A stretch of 11,084 bases of DNA, taken from contig DASTWO010000134.1 of assembly GCA_035776675.1 (NCBI GenBank), positions 1 to 11,084 on the forward strand. Direction: 5' to 3'. A program made the translations under genes and the position numbers. Below the pieces are notes generated by a model. That model made no database searches and was not told the origin of the DNA. It saw only the letters and a list, made by a program, of their open reading frames with translations. The DNA is from DASSOY01 sp035776675 (GTDB taxonomy: Bacteria; Bacillota; Bacilli; Bacillales; DASSOY01). Within the stretch, counting starts at the first letter, position 1. The number at the start of each line of letters is the position of its first letter. Shown here piece after piece: positions 1-6,756 of this stretch.

Positions 1-33
1 TATGCACAAAAGTCACATTCACCAAATAAGTTT

Positions 34-900
34 TTAAAAAACAATCGTCTTGTTCCCATGTACGATCACCCGGTCAGCCACATGCAGTGAAACGGCACGC
101 GCCAGGACATCCCGCTCAATCGTCCGGCCGATCCGTTTCAATTCTTCAACGTTGTGCTTGTGGCTGACTTCTTGTACACCTTGTTCGATAATCGGTCCCT
201 CGTCCAGATCATCCGTAACGTAATGGGAGGTCGCTCCAATAATTTTTACACCGCGTTCAAAAGCCCTTTCATACGGCCTTGCCCCGACAAAAGCCGGCAA
301 AAAGGAGTGATGAATATTGATCACGTTGTCCGGGTAATTCGCGATGAATTCAGGAGATAAGATTTGCATGTAACGGGCTAACACCACAAAGTCTACATCG
401 GATTCTCGTAATAGTGCCAGTTGTTTATTCTCCGCTTCCTCTTTATTTCCCTTGCTCACGGGAATATGGTGAAACGGAATATGTAGAGCCTCCACCGTTT
501 CACGCAGGTCCGGATGGTTGCTGATGACGAGCGGAATTTCAGCGTCGATGTCGCCCGCCTGCCAGCGCCAGAGCAACTCCAGCAAGCAATGATCGAACTT
601 CGACACGAAAATGGCCATCCGCTTCCGCCGCCTTACTGACGAAAACCGCCATTCCATTTGAAACCGCTCAGCAATTCCAGCGAACTCCTTTTGTAACCTT
701 CCGGTTCGACCAGCTTCAAGTTGATCGAATTCAATTCTCATAAAAAAAGTCCCTCCGGAAGGGTCGGTTGAATATTGATCCGATTGGACGATATTCGCGC
801 CGTGATCATATAAAAAACGGGAAACCTCCGCCACGATTCCCGGCTGGTCCGGACATGAAATTAACAAACGTTCACGGTTCTCTCTCTTTGGATGATGCAT
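34..900 (-). CDS. purU: Formyltetrahydrofolate deformylase
   Basis: Hydrolyses 10-formyl-THF to formate and THF in the cytosol, balancing the one-carbon pool and supplying formate. The 288 residues are the usual length. An N-terminal ACT domain (about 10-90) carries CPDQPGIVAEVSRFL and GANIVQSDQ. A GART-like formyltransferase fold (about 93-288) follows, with the catalytic Asn195 and His197 in NIHHSFLP and Asp233 in DDLDEGPI. The ATG at 900 has GGAGG seven bases upstream. It lies downstream of the carbonic anhydrase gene on the same strand but is separated by a terminator and has its own extended -10 promoter, so it is probably monocistronic. All family hallmark residues are present, so the call is firm. 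Confidence 0.96.
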   Translation of the reverse strand: MHHPKRENRERLLISCPDQPGIVAEVSRFLYDHGANIVQSDQYSTDPSGGTFFMRIEFDQLEAGRTGRLQKEFAGIAERFQMEWRFSSVRRRKRMAIFVSKFDHCLLELLWRWQAGDIDAEIPLVISNHPDLRETVEALHIPFHHIPVSKGNKEEAENKQLALLRESDVDFVVLARYMQILSPEFIANYPDNVINIHHSFLPAFVGARPYERAFERGVKIIGATSHYVTDDLDEGPIIEQGVQEVSHKHNVEELKRIGRTIERDVLARAVSLHVADRVIVHGNKTIVF

Positions 901-932
901 CGTTTTCCTCCAGCGTGCGAAATTTTCTTGTC

Positions 933-938
933 ATTATA
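933..938 (-). promoter_or_regulatory. Extended -10 promoter of purU
   Basis: On the minus strand the hexamer TATAAT is preceded by TG plus one base, forming an extended -10 element 32 bases before the purU ATG. No good -35 is visible. The expected -35 position falls in the T-run of the preceding terminator, which is compatible with an extended -10 promoter. Confidence 0.6.
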
Positions 939-950
939 TCACAATCATGC

Positions 951-987
951 AAAAAAGGTTGCCGCCGTAGAATTCTACTGCAACAAC
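951..987 (-). terminator. Intrinsic terminator after carbonic anhydrase
   Basis: On the minus strand an 8-bp stem (GTTGTTGC with GCGGCAAC, two G-U pairs) and a one-base mismatch enclose the palindrome GTAGAATTCTAC. A C and six T's follow. It starts 25 bases after the carbonic anhydrase stop codon and separates that gene from purU. Confidence 0.8.
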
Positions 988-1011
988 CCGTGTCATCTCA
1001 ATATTATTTTT

Positions 1012-1569
1012 CTATTGATCTTCAACAACAAGATCCAACTTCCCTGTTCCCGGGTCGATGATCAATCCGTGAACCTTGGTTCCTTCCGGAAGCAATGGAT
1101 GCTGCTTAATCATGTTCACGCTGTTCTGCACGTTATCGGGAACGGATTCGAACCCTGACAGCCACTTCTCCAAATTCACACCGCCGTCAGACAAGGCACT
1201 CAACATATCATCGCTGATGCCGTTTTCCTTCATTTTCTCCAGGGTTGCGGAGCCTTCAAGGCCCGCCATGCCACAGTCATGATGGCCAACTACTACGACT
1301 TCCTCCGCGCCGAGCTGCCACAACCCGACTAATATGCCCTGGATCGCACTGTCAAACGGGCTGATCACCATTGCGCCGGCATTTTTCAGAACCTTCGCGT
1401 CTCCGTTTTTCAGGCCCATCGCATTCGGCAACAACTCTGTTAAACGGGTGTCCATACAGGTCAAAACAACAATTTTCTTCTCAGGAAACTTACTTGTTTG
1501 ATAGACTTCATACGCTTTTTCTTCTACGAATTTGTGATTATGGTCCAAAATTTCTGATACAACCGACAT
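1012..1569 (-). CDS. Beta-class carbonic anhydrase (YtiB-like)
   Basis: Interconverts CO2 and bicarbonate in the cytosol. The zinc-site pattern of the beta class is visible: CMDTRL (Cys38, with the Asp40-Arg42 dyad) and HHDCGM (His96, Cys99), counted from the chosen start. The frame opens with a GTG at 1590, but AGGAAGGA lies seven bases before the ATG at 1569, so I choose that start (185 residues, close to my recollection of Bacillus YtiB). The ATG three bases earlier is possible but its spacing is tight. A TTGACA-16-TAAACT promoter lies upstream and a terminator follows, so it is probably transcribed alone. Class assignment is firm; the physiological role is inferred. Confidence 0.93.
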   Translation of the reverse strand: MSVVSEILDHNHKFVEEKAYEVYQTSKFPEKKIVVLTCMDTRLTELLPNAMGLKNGDAKVLKNAGAMVISPFDSAIQGILVGLWQLGAEEVVVVGHHDCGMAGLEGSATLEKMKENGISDDMLSALSDGGVNLEKWLSGFESVPDNVQNSVNMIKQHPLLPEGTKVHGLIIDPGTGKLDLVVEDQ

Positions 1570-1600
1570 CATTTCATCCTTCCTATCCACTTTTCTCTTT

Positions 1601-1628
1601 AGTTTACCGCCTGTGCATCAATTGTCAA
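1601..1628 (-). promoter_or_regulatory. Sigma-A promoter of carbonic anhydrase
   Basis: On the minus strand a perfect -35 TTGACA (1623-1628) is followed after 16 bases by TAAACT (1601-1606, four of six consensus bases). It lies 31 bases before the chosen start. Confidence 0.65.
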
Positions 1629-1640
1629 TTCCTCAATCCC

Positions 1641-1673
1641 AAAAATCGAAACAGCCGAGGGTCAAATCCGCTG
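1641..1673 (-). terminator. Possible weak terminator after the VOC gene
   Basis: On the minus strand CAGC pairs with GCTG, with two more pairs after a mismatch, followed by the T-rich stretch TTTCGATTTTT. The stem is weak. It is the only terminator-like structure between the VOC gene and the carbonic anhydrase promoter, so it may end the yfiS-yfiR-VOC transcript. Confidence 0.35.
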
Positions 1674-1735
1674 GATGCTGCTAACTTTCCGAATGGCTTA
1701 TAACGGGGACCAGCTATATGTGTGATTCTCCAACA

Positions 1736-2089
1736 CTATTTCTCCATCAATCCCCAGGCATTCCCAAACGGATCTTTCACCTGGCAAATTTTCACGCCAT
1801 CTACCCCTAAGATCGGGCCGCGAAATATTTCACATCCATGTGAGACAAATGCCTCAAGGGTTGTTTCAAGATTTTCAACCCGCCAGTAAGCGACCTGGCC
1901 ACTTACACCTGAAGGGGTTTTGTCATCAGCAGGATGTAAACCTATAAAGGTTGTGCCCACCTGGAAAGAACAGAAATTCGTATGATCAAAAACAGGCTTC
2001 GACTCGAGCAGGCGAATATACCATTCCTTCGCTTCTGAAACATCCGGTACAAAAAAAGTGACTTCCTCGACACCAAACATCTTCTCCAT
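1736..2089 (-). CDS. VOC-superfamily (glyoxalase/bleomycin-resistance fold) protein
   Basis: A 117-residue single VOC domain: one beta-alpha-beta-beta-beta module opening with EEVTFFVPDVSEAKEWY and closing with VKDPFGNAWGLMEK, the typical C-terminal DPxGN signature. The position that is often a metal-binding His in the first strand is Thr here, so metal use is uncertain. Members include glyoxalases, dioxygenases and drug-binding resistance proteins, and the substrate cannot be read off. It starts 27 bases after the TetR stop codon, so it is probably the third gene of the efflux operon. That context hints at a role with a toxic compound, which is inference. GGGAG stands 11 bases before the ATG. 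Confidence 0.85.
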   Translation of the reverse strand: MEKMFGVEEVTFFVPDVSEAKEWYIRLLESKPVFDHTNFCSFQVGTTFIGLHPADDKTPSGVSGQVAYWRVENLETTLEAFVSHGCEIFRGPILGVDGVKICQVKDPFGNAWGLMEK

Positions 2090-2116
2090 CTGGTACGGTT
2101 CTCCCTTCAGATTTTA

Positions 2117-2728
2117 TCATATACGAGGTTCCTCCCGCACTTGCAAAACCGTTCGAAGATAGATTTTCAACCCTTCGACTTGTTCTTGGACATGGGCAGC
2201 TTCATTTCCGAGAATGGAAGCTTGAAAAGACAATCCGTCACCCACGTTGATCAAGAAACTCACAATGGCATCAAGGGATTGGGTTGGACGGAACTCTCCA
2301 TTGTCGACTCCCTGTTGGAGGAGAGCTTCAAAAGCTTGGAAACTACCCCGCACAACATTGTTCATAAATCGACGGTGACGTTCATTTCTCCACGAAGTCA
2401 TAGAATACTCATAAATCACCATCGCATACCGGCTTTCACCTGAGATTTCCGCCAGGTAATCTTCCAAAGCGCCCCAAACCGTTTCATTTTGGCTTAATAA
2501 TTCCCGCACAAAATCGGCAGTTCTGTGAATATTTCTTTCATGAATGGCTTCCAACATTTCTTCGGGGCTTGAGAAATATTGATAAACCCCGCCCCGGCTC
2601 ATACCGGATTCTTCAACAATATCCCGCATTGTCGTCGGTTCAAAGCCCTTTCTGGAAAACACCGTTAAGGCGGCCTCAAGAATCTCAGATTTCCGCTTTT
2701 CTATGTGCTCCCGGCTGACCTTCGGCAT
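2117..2728 (-). CDS. yfiR: TetR-family transcriptional regulator, YfiR-like
   Basis: A 203-residue repressor-type protein. The N-terminal helix-turn-helix (about 8-55) contains ILEAALTVFSRKGFEPTTMR and SGMSRGGVYQYFSSPEEML, very like Bacillus subtilis YfiR. The C-terminal helical domain would bind a ligand. The frame can be opened further by a TTG at 2746, but AAGGTGGG stands directly before the ATG at 2728, so I choose that start. The gene then overlaps the end of the MFS gene by 44 bases, implying translational coupling. Its likely target is the inverted repeat over the promoter of this operon, making it autoregulatory. The inducing compound is unknown. Confidence 0.92.
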   Translation of the reverse strand: MPKVSREHIEKRKSEILEAALTVFSRKGFEPTTMRDIVEESGMSRGGVYQYFSSPEEMLEAIHERNIHRTADFVRELLSQNETVWGALEDYLAEISGESRYAMVIYEYSMTSWRNERHRRFMNNVVRGSFQAFEALLQQGVDNGEFRPTQSLDAIVSFLINVGDGLSFQASILGNEAAHVQEQVEGLKIYLRTVLQVREEPRI

Positions 2729-3953
2729 ACTGTTTCCCACCTTCAAATCTACTACGAATAATATAAACTATCACCCCGACAACCGCAAGGACACTCCCTC
2801 CGAGAACGAATGTCCATATAACGCCCAGAAACTCCGAAATGAAACCTCCTGCTAGCATTCCAATAACGGATGCCAGCGTGACCACACTGCTAATCGTCCC
2901 GAAGACACGCCCAGTCATTTTCTCAGGGGTCCTTTTCTGCACCATTACGTTAAAAGGAATCAGCGCCATGTCAAACGAGAATCCCATAACGAAGGCGAGG
3001 ACAGGAAATAGAATGGTTACCCAAAGCACAGGTAGATGGATGAGCAAACCCATGAGAATAAAGGCGACACCGAGAAATATACCGCTCCAAGACAAGACTT
3101 TCATAAAATGACGAATTTCTTTTTTGTTGAAAAGAATAGCCGCAATAACCATGCCCGCCCCGCTGGCCGCCATACTGTAACCCAATATATCGATCGGGTT
3201 TTCGGGAATTTCACGTAAAAGAATAATAATCTGTGAATCCGAAATCTGCAAAGTCAGAATCACCAGGCTGAATACAACCAAGCCCATCAAAAGCGACGGC
3301 ATCGCCTTCAGAAAAACAAACCCCTCGGTGAATTGTTTGAAGAAGCCCAGCTTATTGCCATCATGCTCTGCCATATCCGGAGTTGTCCTCGTTGTACGGG
3401 GAACACCGATCAGAAGGAAGGCAGACAACAAGAAGGAGAGACTATCCAGGTAAAAAGACCATTGAATCCCGACCGCGGCCACGAAAATCCCACTCAAAAT
3501 CGGTCCGACGATCTTCGCCCCGTTGTTCACGAGTTCACTTGTCGCAACGGCAGGTTGCATCAGATCATCTTTCACAATTTCTTTCAATTTCCCTTCCTTT
3601 GCCGGCTCGAAAAGAGCTGAGAACACCGATTTAATGCACAAAAGAAGATATACCTGCCAGAGTTGGGTTGAAAAGACAACCCCGATGACGACCACCGCTC
3701 TTAACACATCAGCCATAATCATTAGAAACTTGCGATCGAATCGGTCGGCGATTGTCCCCGCGAAAGAACCGAACACTATGGATGGAACAGCCAGACACAA
3801 TACCGCTGCTGAAACGGCAAGTGGCGACGCGTGCCATTTCAAGCCGATCAATGCCATCAACGCGACAATATTTAACCAATCCCCCAGGTTTGAAACAGTC
3901 TGGGCTGACAACAAATAAACATACTTCCGGTTCTTCAACAGTTCACGATTCAT
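2685..3953 (-). CDS. yfiS: MFS transporter, YfiS-like (probable efflux)
   Basis: A 422-residue polytopic membrane protein with about 12 hydrophobic segments. The MFS motif A is recognisable between helices 2 and 3 (GSFAGTIADRFDRKF). It belongs to the family of proton-coupled exporters resembling macrolide or multidrug efflux proteins, and B. subtilis YfiS sits beside YfiR in the same way. The ATG at 3953 is preceded by GGAGAGGGG at good spacing. It is the first gene of the operon, with a strong promoter overlapped by an operator-like palindrome. Substrate unknown. The transport class is firm; export is inferred from the TetR partner. Confidence 0.9.
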   Translation of the reverse strand: MNRELLKNRKYVYLLSAQTVSNLGDWLNIVALMALIGLKWHASPLAVSAAVLCLAVPSIVFGSFAGTIADRFDRKFLMIMADVLRAVVVIGVVFSTQLWQVYLLLCIKSVFSALFEPAKEGKLKEIVKDDLMQPAVATSELVNNGAKIVGPILSGIFVAAVGIQWSFYLDSLSFLLSAFLLIGVPRTTRTTPDMAEHDGNKLGFFKQFTEGFVFLKAMPSLLMGLVVFSLVILTLQISDSQIIILLREIPENPIDILGYSMAASGAGMVIAAILFNKKEIRHFMKVLSWSGIFLGVAFILMGLLIHLPVLWVTILFPVLAFVMGFSFDMALIPFNVMVQKRTPEKMTGRVFGTISSVVTLASVIGMLAGGFISEFLGVIWTFVLGGSVLAVVGVIVYIIRSRFEGGKQYAEGQPGAHRKAEI

Positions 3954-3981
3954 GATTCAATCCCCTCTCCAAATCCAAAAT

Positions 3982-4025
3982 GACAGTTGTGTCGTTATTA
4001 TAAACGACACAGTTGTCGTTTTCAA
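3982..4025 (-). promoter_or_regulatory. Promoter and probable TetR operator of the yfiS-yfiR operon
   Basis: On the minus strand -35 TTGAAA (4020-4025), a 17-base spacer and a perfect -10 TATAAT (3997-4002). The -10 is exactly the 6-base centre of a perfect inverted repeat with 9-bp arms (3988-3996 TGTGTCGTT and 4003-4011 AACGACACA), with outer GACA/TGTC pairs extending it to 3982-4017. A further TGTCGTT at 4014-4020 forms a second palindrome with AACGACA at 4003-4009. The GTCGTT/AACGAC elements start at 3991, 4003 and 4015, a 12-base period. Repressor bound here would block RNA polymerase. That YfiR is the protein that binds is inferred from its position in the operon. Confidence 0.85.
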
Positions 4026-4047
4026 GAGAATCTTTTATCTCCAAATG

Positions 4048-4079
4048 AAAAACGCCGCCATGATTCCTCATGACAGCGT
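4048..4079 (-). terminator. Intrinsic terminator after the DUF4870 gene
   Basis: On the minus strand a 12-bp stem (two G-U pairs) with a GGAA loop is followed by a run of five T's. It starts 11 bases after the DUF4870 stop codon and ends just upstream of the yfiS promoter, insulating the two units. Confidence 0.8.
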
Positions 4080-4089
4080 CTTTTCCCGA

Positions 4090-4428
4090 TTATTTAATAA
4101 ATCGTATGGTCAGCGGATAACGGTACGATTCCCCGTTGCTCGCTCTCATAGTCGCAACAATGACGAAAATGAACCAAAGGATACCAGCTATCGCCAGTAA
4201 AACAAATCCTATCAGAATGAGGCAAAGAATCCAGCTAATGATGAAGTAAATTGTGAAAGAAATTTGGAAGTTCAGCGCTTCCTTGCCGTTCTGGTCAACA
4301 AAATCGGAATCCTTTCGAAAGATCAGCCATAGGACAAGCGGTCCAATAATGTTGCCGAACGATGGAATAAAAAATACAGCAAATCCGGATAAATGCACAA
4401 ATAACGAAATTGTCTTTTCATCTTTCAA
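4090..4428 (-). CDS. DUF4870 small membrane protein
   Basis: About 112 residues with three to four hydrophobic segments. It opens with KDEKTISLFVHLSGFAVFF and carries FVDQNGKEALNFQISF between segments, the signature of DUF4870 (Tic20-like) proteins. The C-terminal end is basic (YRYPLTIRFIK). Function unknown; it is an integral membrane protein. No ATG is available in frame. A TTG at 4428 has AGGGG nine bases upstream and gives the start KDEKT seen in relatives; a TTG at 4437 is also open but lies too close to that site. It begins 66 bases after the UMP kinase-like gene with no terminator between, so the two may be co-transcribed. Confidence 0.83.
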   Translation of the reverse strand: MKDEKTISLFVHLSGFAVFFIPSFGNIIGPLVLWLIFRKDSDFVDQNGKEALNFQISFTIYFIISWILCLILIGFVLLAIAGILWFIFVIVATMRASNGESYRYPLTIRFIK

Positions 4429-4494
4429 CCAACTCAACCCCTTTCCAGCTTCCCCTTATATATCGGTTCGGCCATCCTTTTTCTTTATCTATTC

Positions 4495-5226
4495 TTACGA
4501 AAAAGCCGACTCAAGGTTCCCAATATACGTGCCCGGATTTTCACCACCGCAAATCCGCTCCATCAGACGGGATTGTTCGAAGTCGAAAATATGGACCGGT
4601 AGATCATGATCTCTCGCCAGCAACAACGCCGCTTGATCCATCACCTTGATATTTTCCTTAACCACATCGTCATAGTTGAGCGTCTTATATCTCCTGGCAT
4701 CGCGGTTTTCCTTCGGGTCACTCGTGTAAACCCCGTTCACTCCTTGTTTGGCGACAAAGATTGCGTCGCAGCTGGTCTCCAGAGCACGCTGGACCGCCGG
4801 ATAATCCGTCGTCACAAACGGTTGGCCATTTCCGCCAGCGAAGATCACCACGTATCCCTGATCCAAATGATGGACGGCTCGCAGTCTGATATAGGGTTCA
4901 GCAACTGTTGAAATTGGCACGGACGTCATGACCCGCACTTCTTTTTCCGTTTTACTTTTCAAGACGCCTCTAAGCATCAGACTGTTAATAACTGTCCCTA
5001 ACGTCCCAATGTTGTCGGCCTCAACACGATCAATGCCCCACATCTCGGCCATCCGGCCCCTGAATATGTTGCCTCCCCCAACTACAATGGACACCTCGAC
5101 ACCGTTGTTCACAAGCGAAAGCACCTCATCCGCAATATGTTCAAGACTGAGCGGATCGAAGTTCTCACTGGAGTCCCCCGATAATGCACCGCCGCTTAAC
5201 TTGACCATCACTCGCTTGTACCTCAT
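4495..5226 (-). CDS. UMP kinase family protein, probable PyrH paralogue
   Basis: A 243-residue amino-acid-kinase-fold protein of the bacterial UMP kinase type, which phosphorylates UMP with ATP. Visible motifs are KLSGGALSG (Lys9), VVGGGNIFRG (about 48-57), ADNIGTLGTVIN with Asp71 matching E. coli Asp77, GGNGQPFVTTD (131-141) and VMDQAALLLARDH near the C-terminus. Compared with E. coli PyrH, the UMP-contacting Thr138 and Asn140 become Asn133 and Gln135, while Thr145 is kept (Thr140). The usual KLSGEAL has Gly for Glu. It is not next to tsf or frr, so I infer a second, divergent copy; whether it is a true UMP kinase is open. AAGGAGGGG precedes the ATG. An attenuator-like leader lies upstream. 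Confidence 0.87.
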   Translation of the reverse strand: MRYKRVMVKLSGGALSGDSSENFDPLSLEHIADEVLSLVNNGVEVSIVVGGGNIFRGRMAEMWGIDRVEADNIGTLGTVINSLMLRGVLKSKTEKEVRVMTSVPISTVAEPYIRLRAVHHLDQGYVVIFAGGNGQPFVTTDYPAVQRALETSCDAIFVAKQGVNGVYTSDPKENRDARRYKTLNYDDVVKENIKVMDQAALLLARDHDLPVHIFDFEQSRLMERICGGENPGTYIGNLESAFS

Positions 5227-5370
5227 TCATAAACCCCTCCTTGTACATAAAAAAAAGAGCAAAGACAAAAAGTCTTCACTCCTGAGAAAATAGAAACGGG
5301 AACGAGACAGCCTCCTGGATTGCCAAACAACTCACACCCATATCTCTCCCGCTCCTCTCATTTAATCGCT
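5227..5370 (-). promoter_or_regulatory. Structured attenuator-like 5' leader of the UMP kinase-like gene
   Basis: Predicted transcript from the promoter at 5377-5405 to the start codon, about 140 nt. It can fold an 11-bp stem (AGCGGGA-GAGA with TCTC-GT-TCCCGTTT, roughly 5293-5353) extended outward by TGAGAG/TTCTCA. The internal arm includes TTTGG-CAAT-CCAGG. The strong terminator at 5249-5281 follows. The only known-class signal I see is AATCCAGGAGGCT at 5309-5321, one base short of the PyrR RNA-binding consensus ARUCCNGNGAGGYU. I do not recognise it as any standard riboswitch or T-box. Leader-controlled expression is inferred from the terminator lying between promoter and ribosome binding site. 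Confidence 0.6.
5249..5281 (-). terminator. Intrinsic terminator in the leader of the UMP kinase-like gene
   Basis: On the minus strand a 10-bp stem (GAGTGAAGAC with GTCTTTGCTC, two G-U pairs), a TTTTT loop and a run of eight T's, ending eight bases before the AAGGAGGGG ribosome binding site. It lies downstream of this gene's promoter and upstream of its own coding region, the position of an attenuator. On the plus strand it lacks a T-run. Confidence 0.85.
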
Positions 5371-5376
5371 TCTTTC

Positions 5377-5405
5377 ATTATAAGCAAACGGTCTGCGAAT
5401 CTCAA
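5377..5405 (-). promoter_or_regulatory. Sigma-A promoter of the UMP kinase-like gene
   Basis: On the minus strand TTGAGA (5400-5405), a 17-base spacer and TATAAT (5377-5382): five of six and six of six consensus bases at optimal spacing. Transcription would start near 5370. It overlaps the region upstream of the divergent aminopeptidase gene. Confidence 0.85.
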
Positions 5406-5452
5406 ACCCAAATATGATAAGATGAGTAAGACAATTGATTGGGGGGACCAAT

Positions 5453-6685
5453 GTGGAAAACTTCGAGGAAAAGTTAGAGAAATACGCGGAATTGGTGGTG
5501 AAAGTCGCGCTGAATATCCAGGAAGGGCAAAAGTTACGGATCAACGCGGCTATCGAAAATGCCGAATTTGTTCGGATGATTACGCGAAAGGCCTATCAGG
5601 TCGGGGCCAAAAAGGTGTACACCAACTTATACGATCCCATAATCCAGCGAATTACATATGAAGAAGCACCGGAAGAAGGATTGGCAGACTTTCCGCAATG
5701 GCAGGTGCAAGCCCATGATGAGTTGATTGATGAAGGCGGTGCGTTGCTTGAAGTCGCGGCCATGGATCCTGATTTGATGAAAGGAATTGATCCGGAGCGG
5801 ATGGCCCTCAGCCGAAAGGCAGCAGGAAAAGCCATGAGCCGGTTTCAGGACGCCCAAACGAACGGAGGCATTACCTGGTGCATCCTATCTGTCCCTTCGC
5901 AAAATTGGGCAGCGAAAATCTTTCCTGAACTCGAGACGGAGGCGCAAGTTGACGCCCTGTGGGAGCAAATCTTCTACACGACGCGTGTCGATACAGAAGA
6001 TCCGGTGGCTTCCTGGGAGAAACATATCGAAACCCTGCAGAGTAAAGCCGATTACTTGAACAAAAAAGGATTCAAAGCCCTTCATTATAAAGCGCCGGGA
6101 ACCGATCTGAAGATCGAATTGGCTGATGACAACTTGTGGAAAGCGGCAAGCTTCACCACACAAAAAGGAATTCGTTTTTTGCCGAATGTTCCGACCGAAG
6201 AAGTGTTTACAATGCCACACAAAAACGGAGTCAGCGGCACCGTTTCCAGCACAAAACCGTTGAATTACGGAGGCAGTCTCATCGAAGACTTTTCGTTGAC
6301 CTTCGAAGACGGTAAGGTCGTGGATTATAAGGCTGAAAAGGGCTATGACTCGTTAAAAAGCATTCTGGAAACCGATGACGGGGCACGCCGACTTGGCGAA
6401 GTGGCACTTGTTCCGCACGATTCACCCATTTCCAATTCCGACTTGATATTCTTCAACACTTTGTTTGACGAGAACGCATCTTGTCACATCGCACTCGGCA
6501 ATGCGCTATCATTGAACATTAAAGACGCGGATAATCAAAGCAAAGAGGAATTGGCTGCCAAGGGATTTAATCAGAGCATTACGCACGTTGATTTCATGAT
6601 CGGCTCGGCCGACCTCGACATCGACGGAGAGACCCCGGATGGGGAACTTGTACCCGTCTTCCGAAATGGCAACTGGGCATTTTAA
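5453..6685 (+). CDS. ampS: M29-family aminopeptidase (AmpS type)
   Basis: Cytosolic metal-dependent exopeptidase removing N-terminal residues from peptides. With the GTG start at 5453 it is 410 residues, the usual family length, and opens VENFEEKLEKYAEL like relatives. A TTG at 5435 is open but GGGGGG lies six bases before the GTG. Expected metal-site residues are present: Glu250 (NVPTEEVF), Glu316 (RRLGEVALVP), His345 (FDENASCH), His378 and Asp380 (ITHVDF). The Tyr usually seen seven residues after that first His (HLAxGxAY) is Leu352 here. Transcribed divergently from the UMP kinase-like gene and followed directly by a terminator, so monocistronic. No clear promoter of its own was found. Confidence 0.93.
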   Translation: MENFEEKLEKYAELVVKVALNIQEGQKLRINAAIENAEFVRMITRKAYQVGAKKVYTNLYDPIIQRITYEEAPEEGLADFPQWQVQAHDELIDEGGALLEVAAMDPDLMKGIDPERMALSRKAAGKAMSRFQDAQTNGGITWCILSVPSQNWAAKIFPELETEAQVDALWEQIFYTTRVDTEDPVASWEKHIETLQSKADYLNKKGFKALHYKAPGTDLKIELADDNLWKAASFTTQKGIRFLPNVPTEEVFTMPHKNGVSGTVSSTKPLNYGGSLIEDFSLTFEDGKVVDYKAEKGYDSLKSILETDDGARRLGEVALVPHDSPISNSDLIFFNTLFDENASCHIALGNALSLNIKDADNQSKEELAAKGFNQSITHVDFMIGSADLDIDGETPDGELVPVFRNGNWAF

Positions 6686-6690
6686 CTACA

Positions 6691-6715
6691 GGCGGCTCGT
6701 ATGCCGCCCTCTTTT
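6691..6715 (+). terminator. Intrinsic terminator after ampS
   Basis: Perfect 6-bp GC stem (GGCGGC/GCCGCC) with a 6-base loop followed by CTCTTTT, starting five bases after the ampS stop codon. Confidence 0.85.
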
Positions 6716-6756
6716 GCCTTTCACCCTTTATCTGAAAATGGATTGGTGATGATGAG

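Noticed and set aside
2729..2746. TTG start for the TetR gene (six extra residues)
   Set aside because: The AAGGTGGG ribosome binding site lies inside this extension, directly before the ATG at 2728.
3523..3918. 131-codon open frame on the plus strand
   Set aside because: It lies entirely opposite the yfiS-like transporter and has no recognisable protein features; it is an antisense shadow.
5293..5353. Small SRP RNA or tRNA in the region between the UMP kinase-like gene and ampS
   Set aside because: The hairpin lacks the SRP domain IV GGAAG/AGCAG signature and there is no tRNA T-loop GTTCRANNC; the region is better explained as an mRNA leader.
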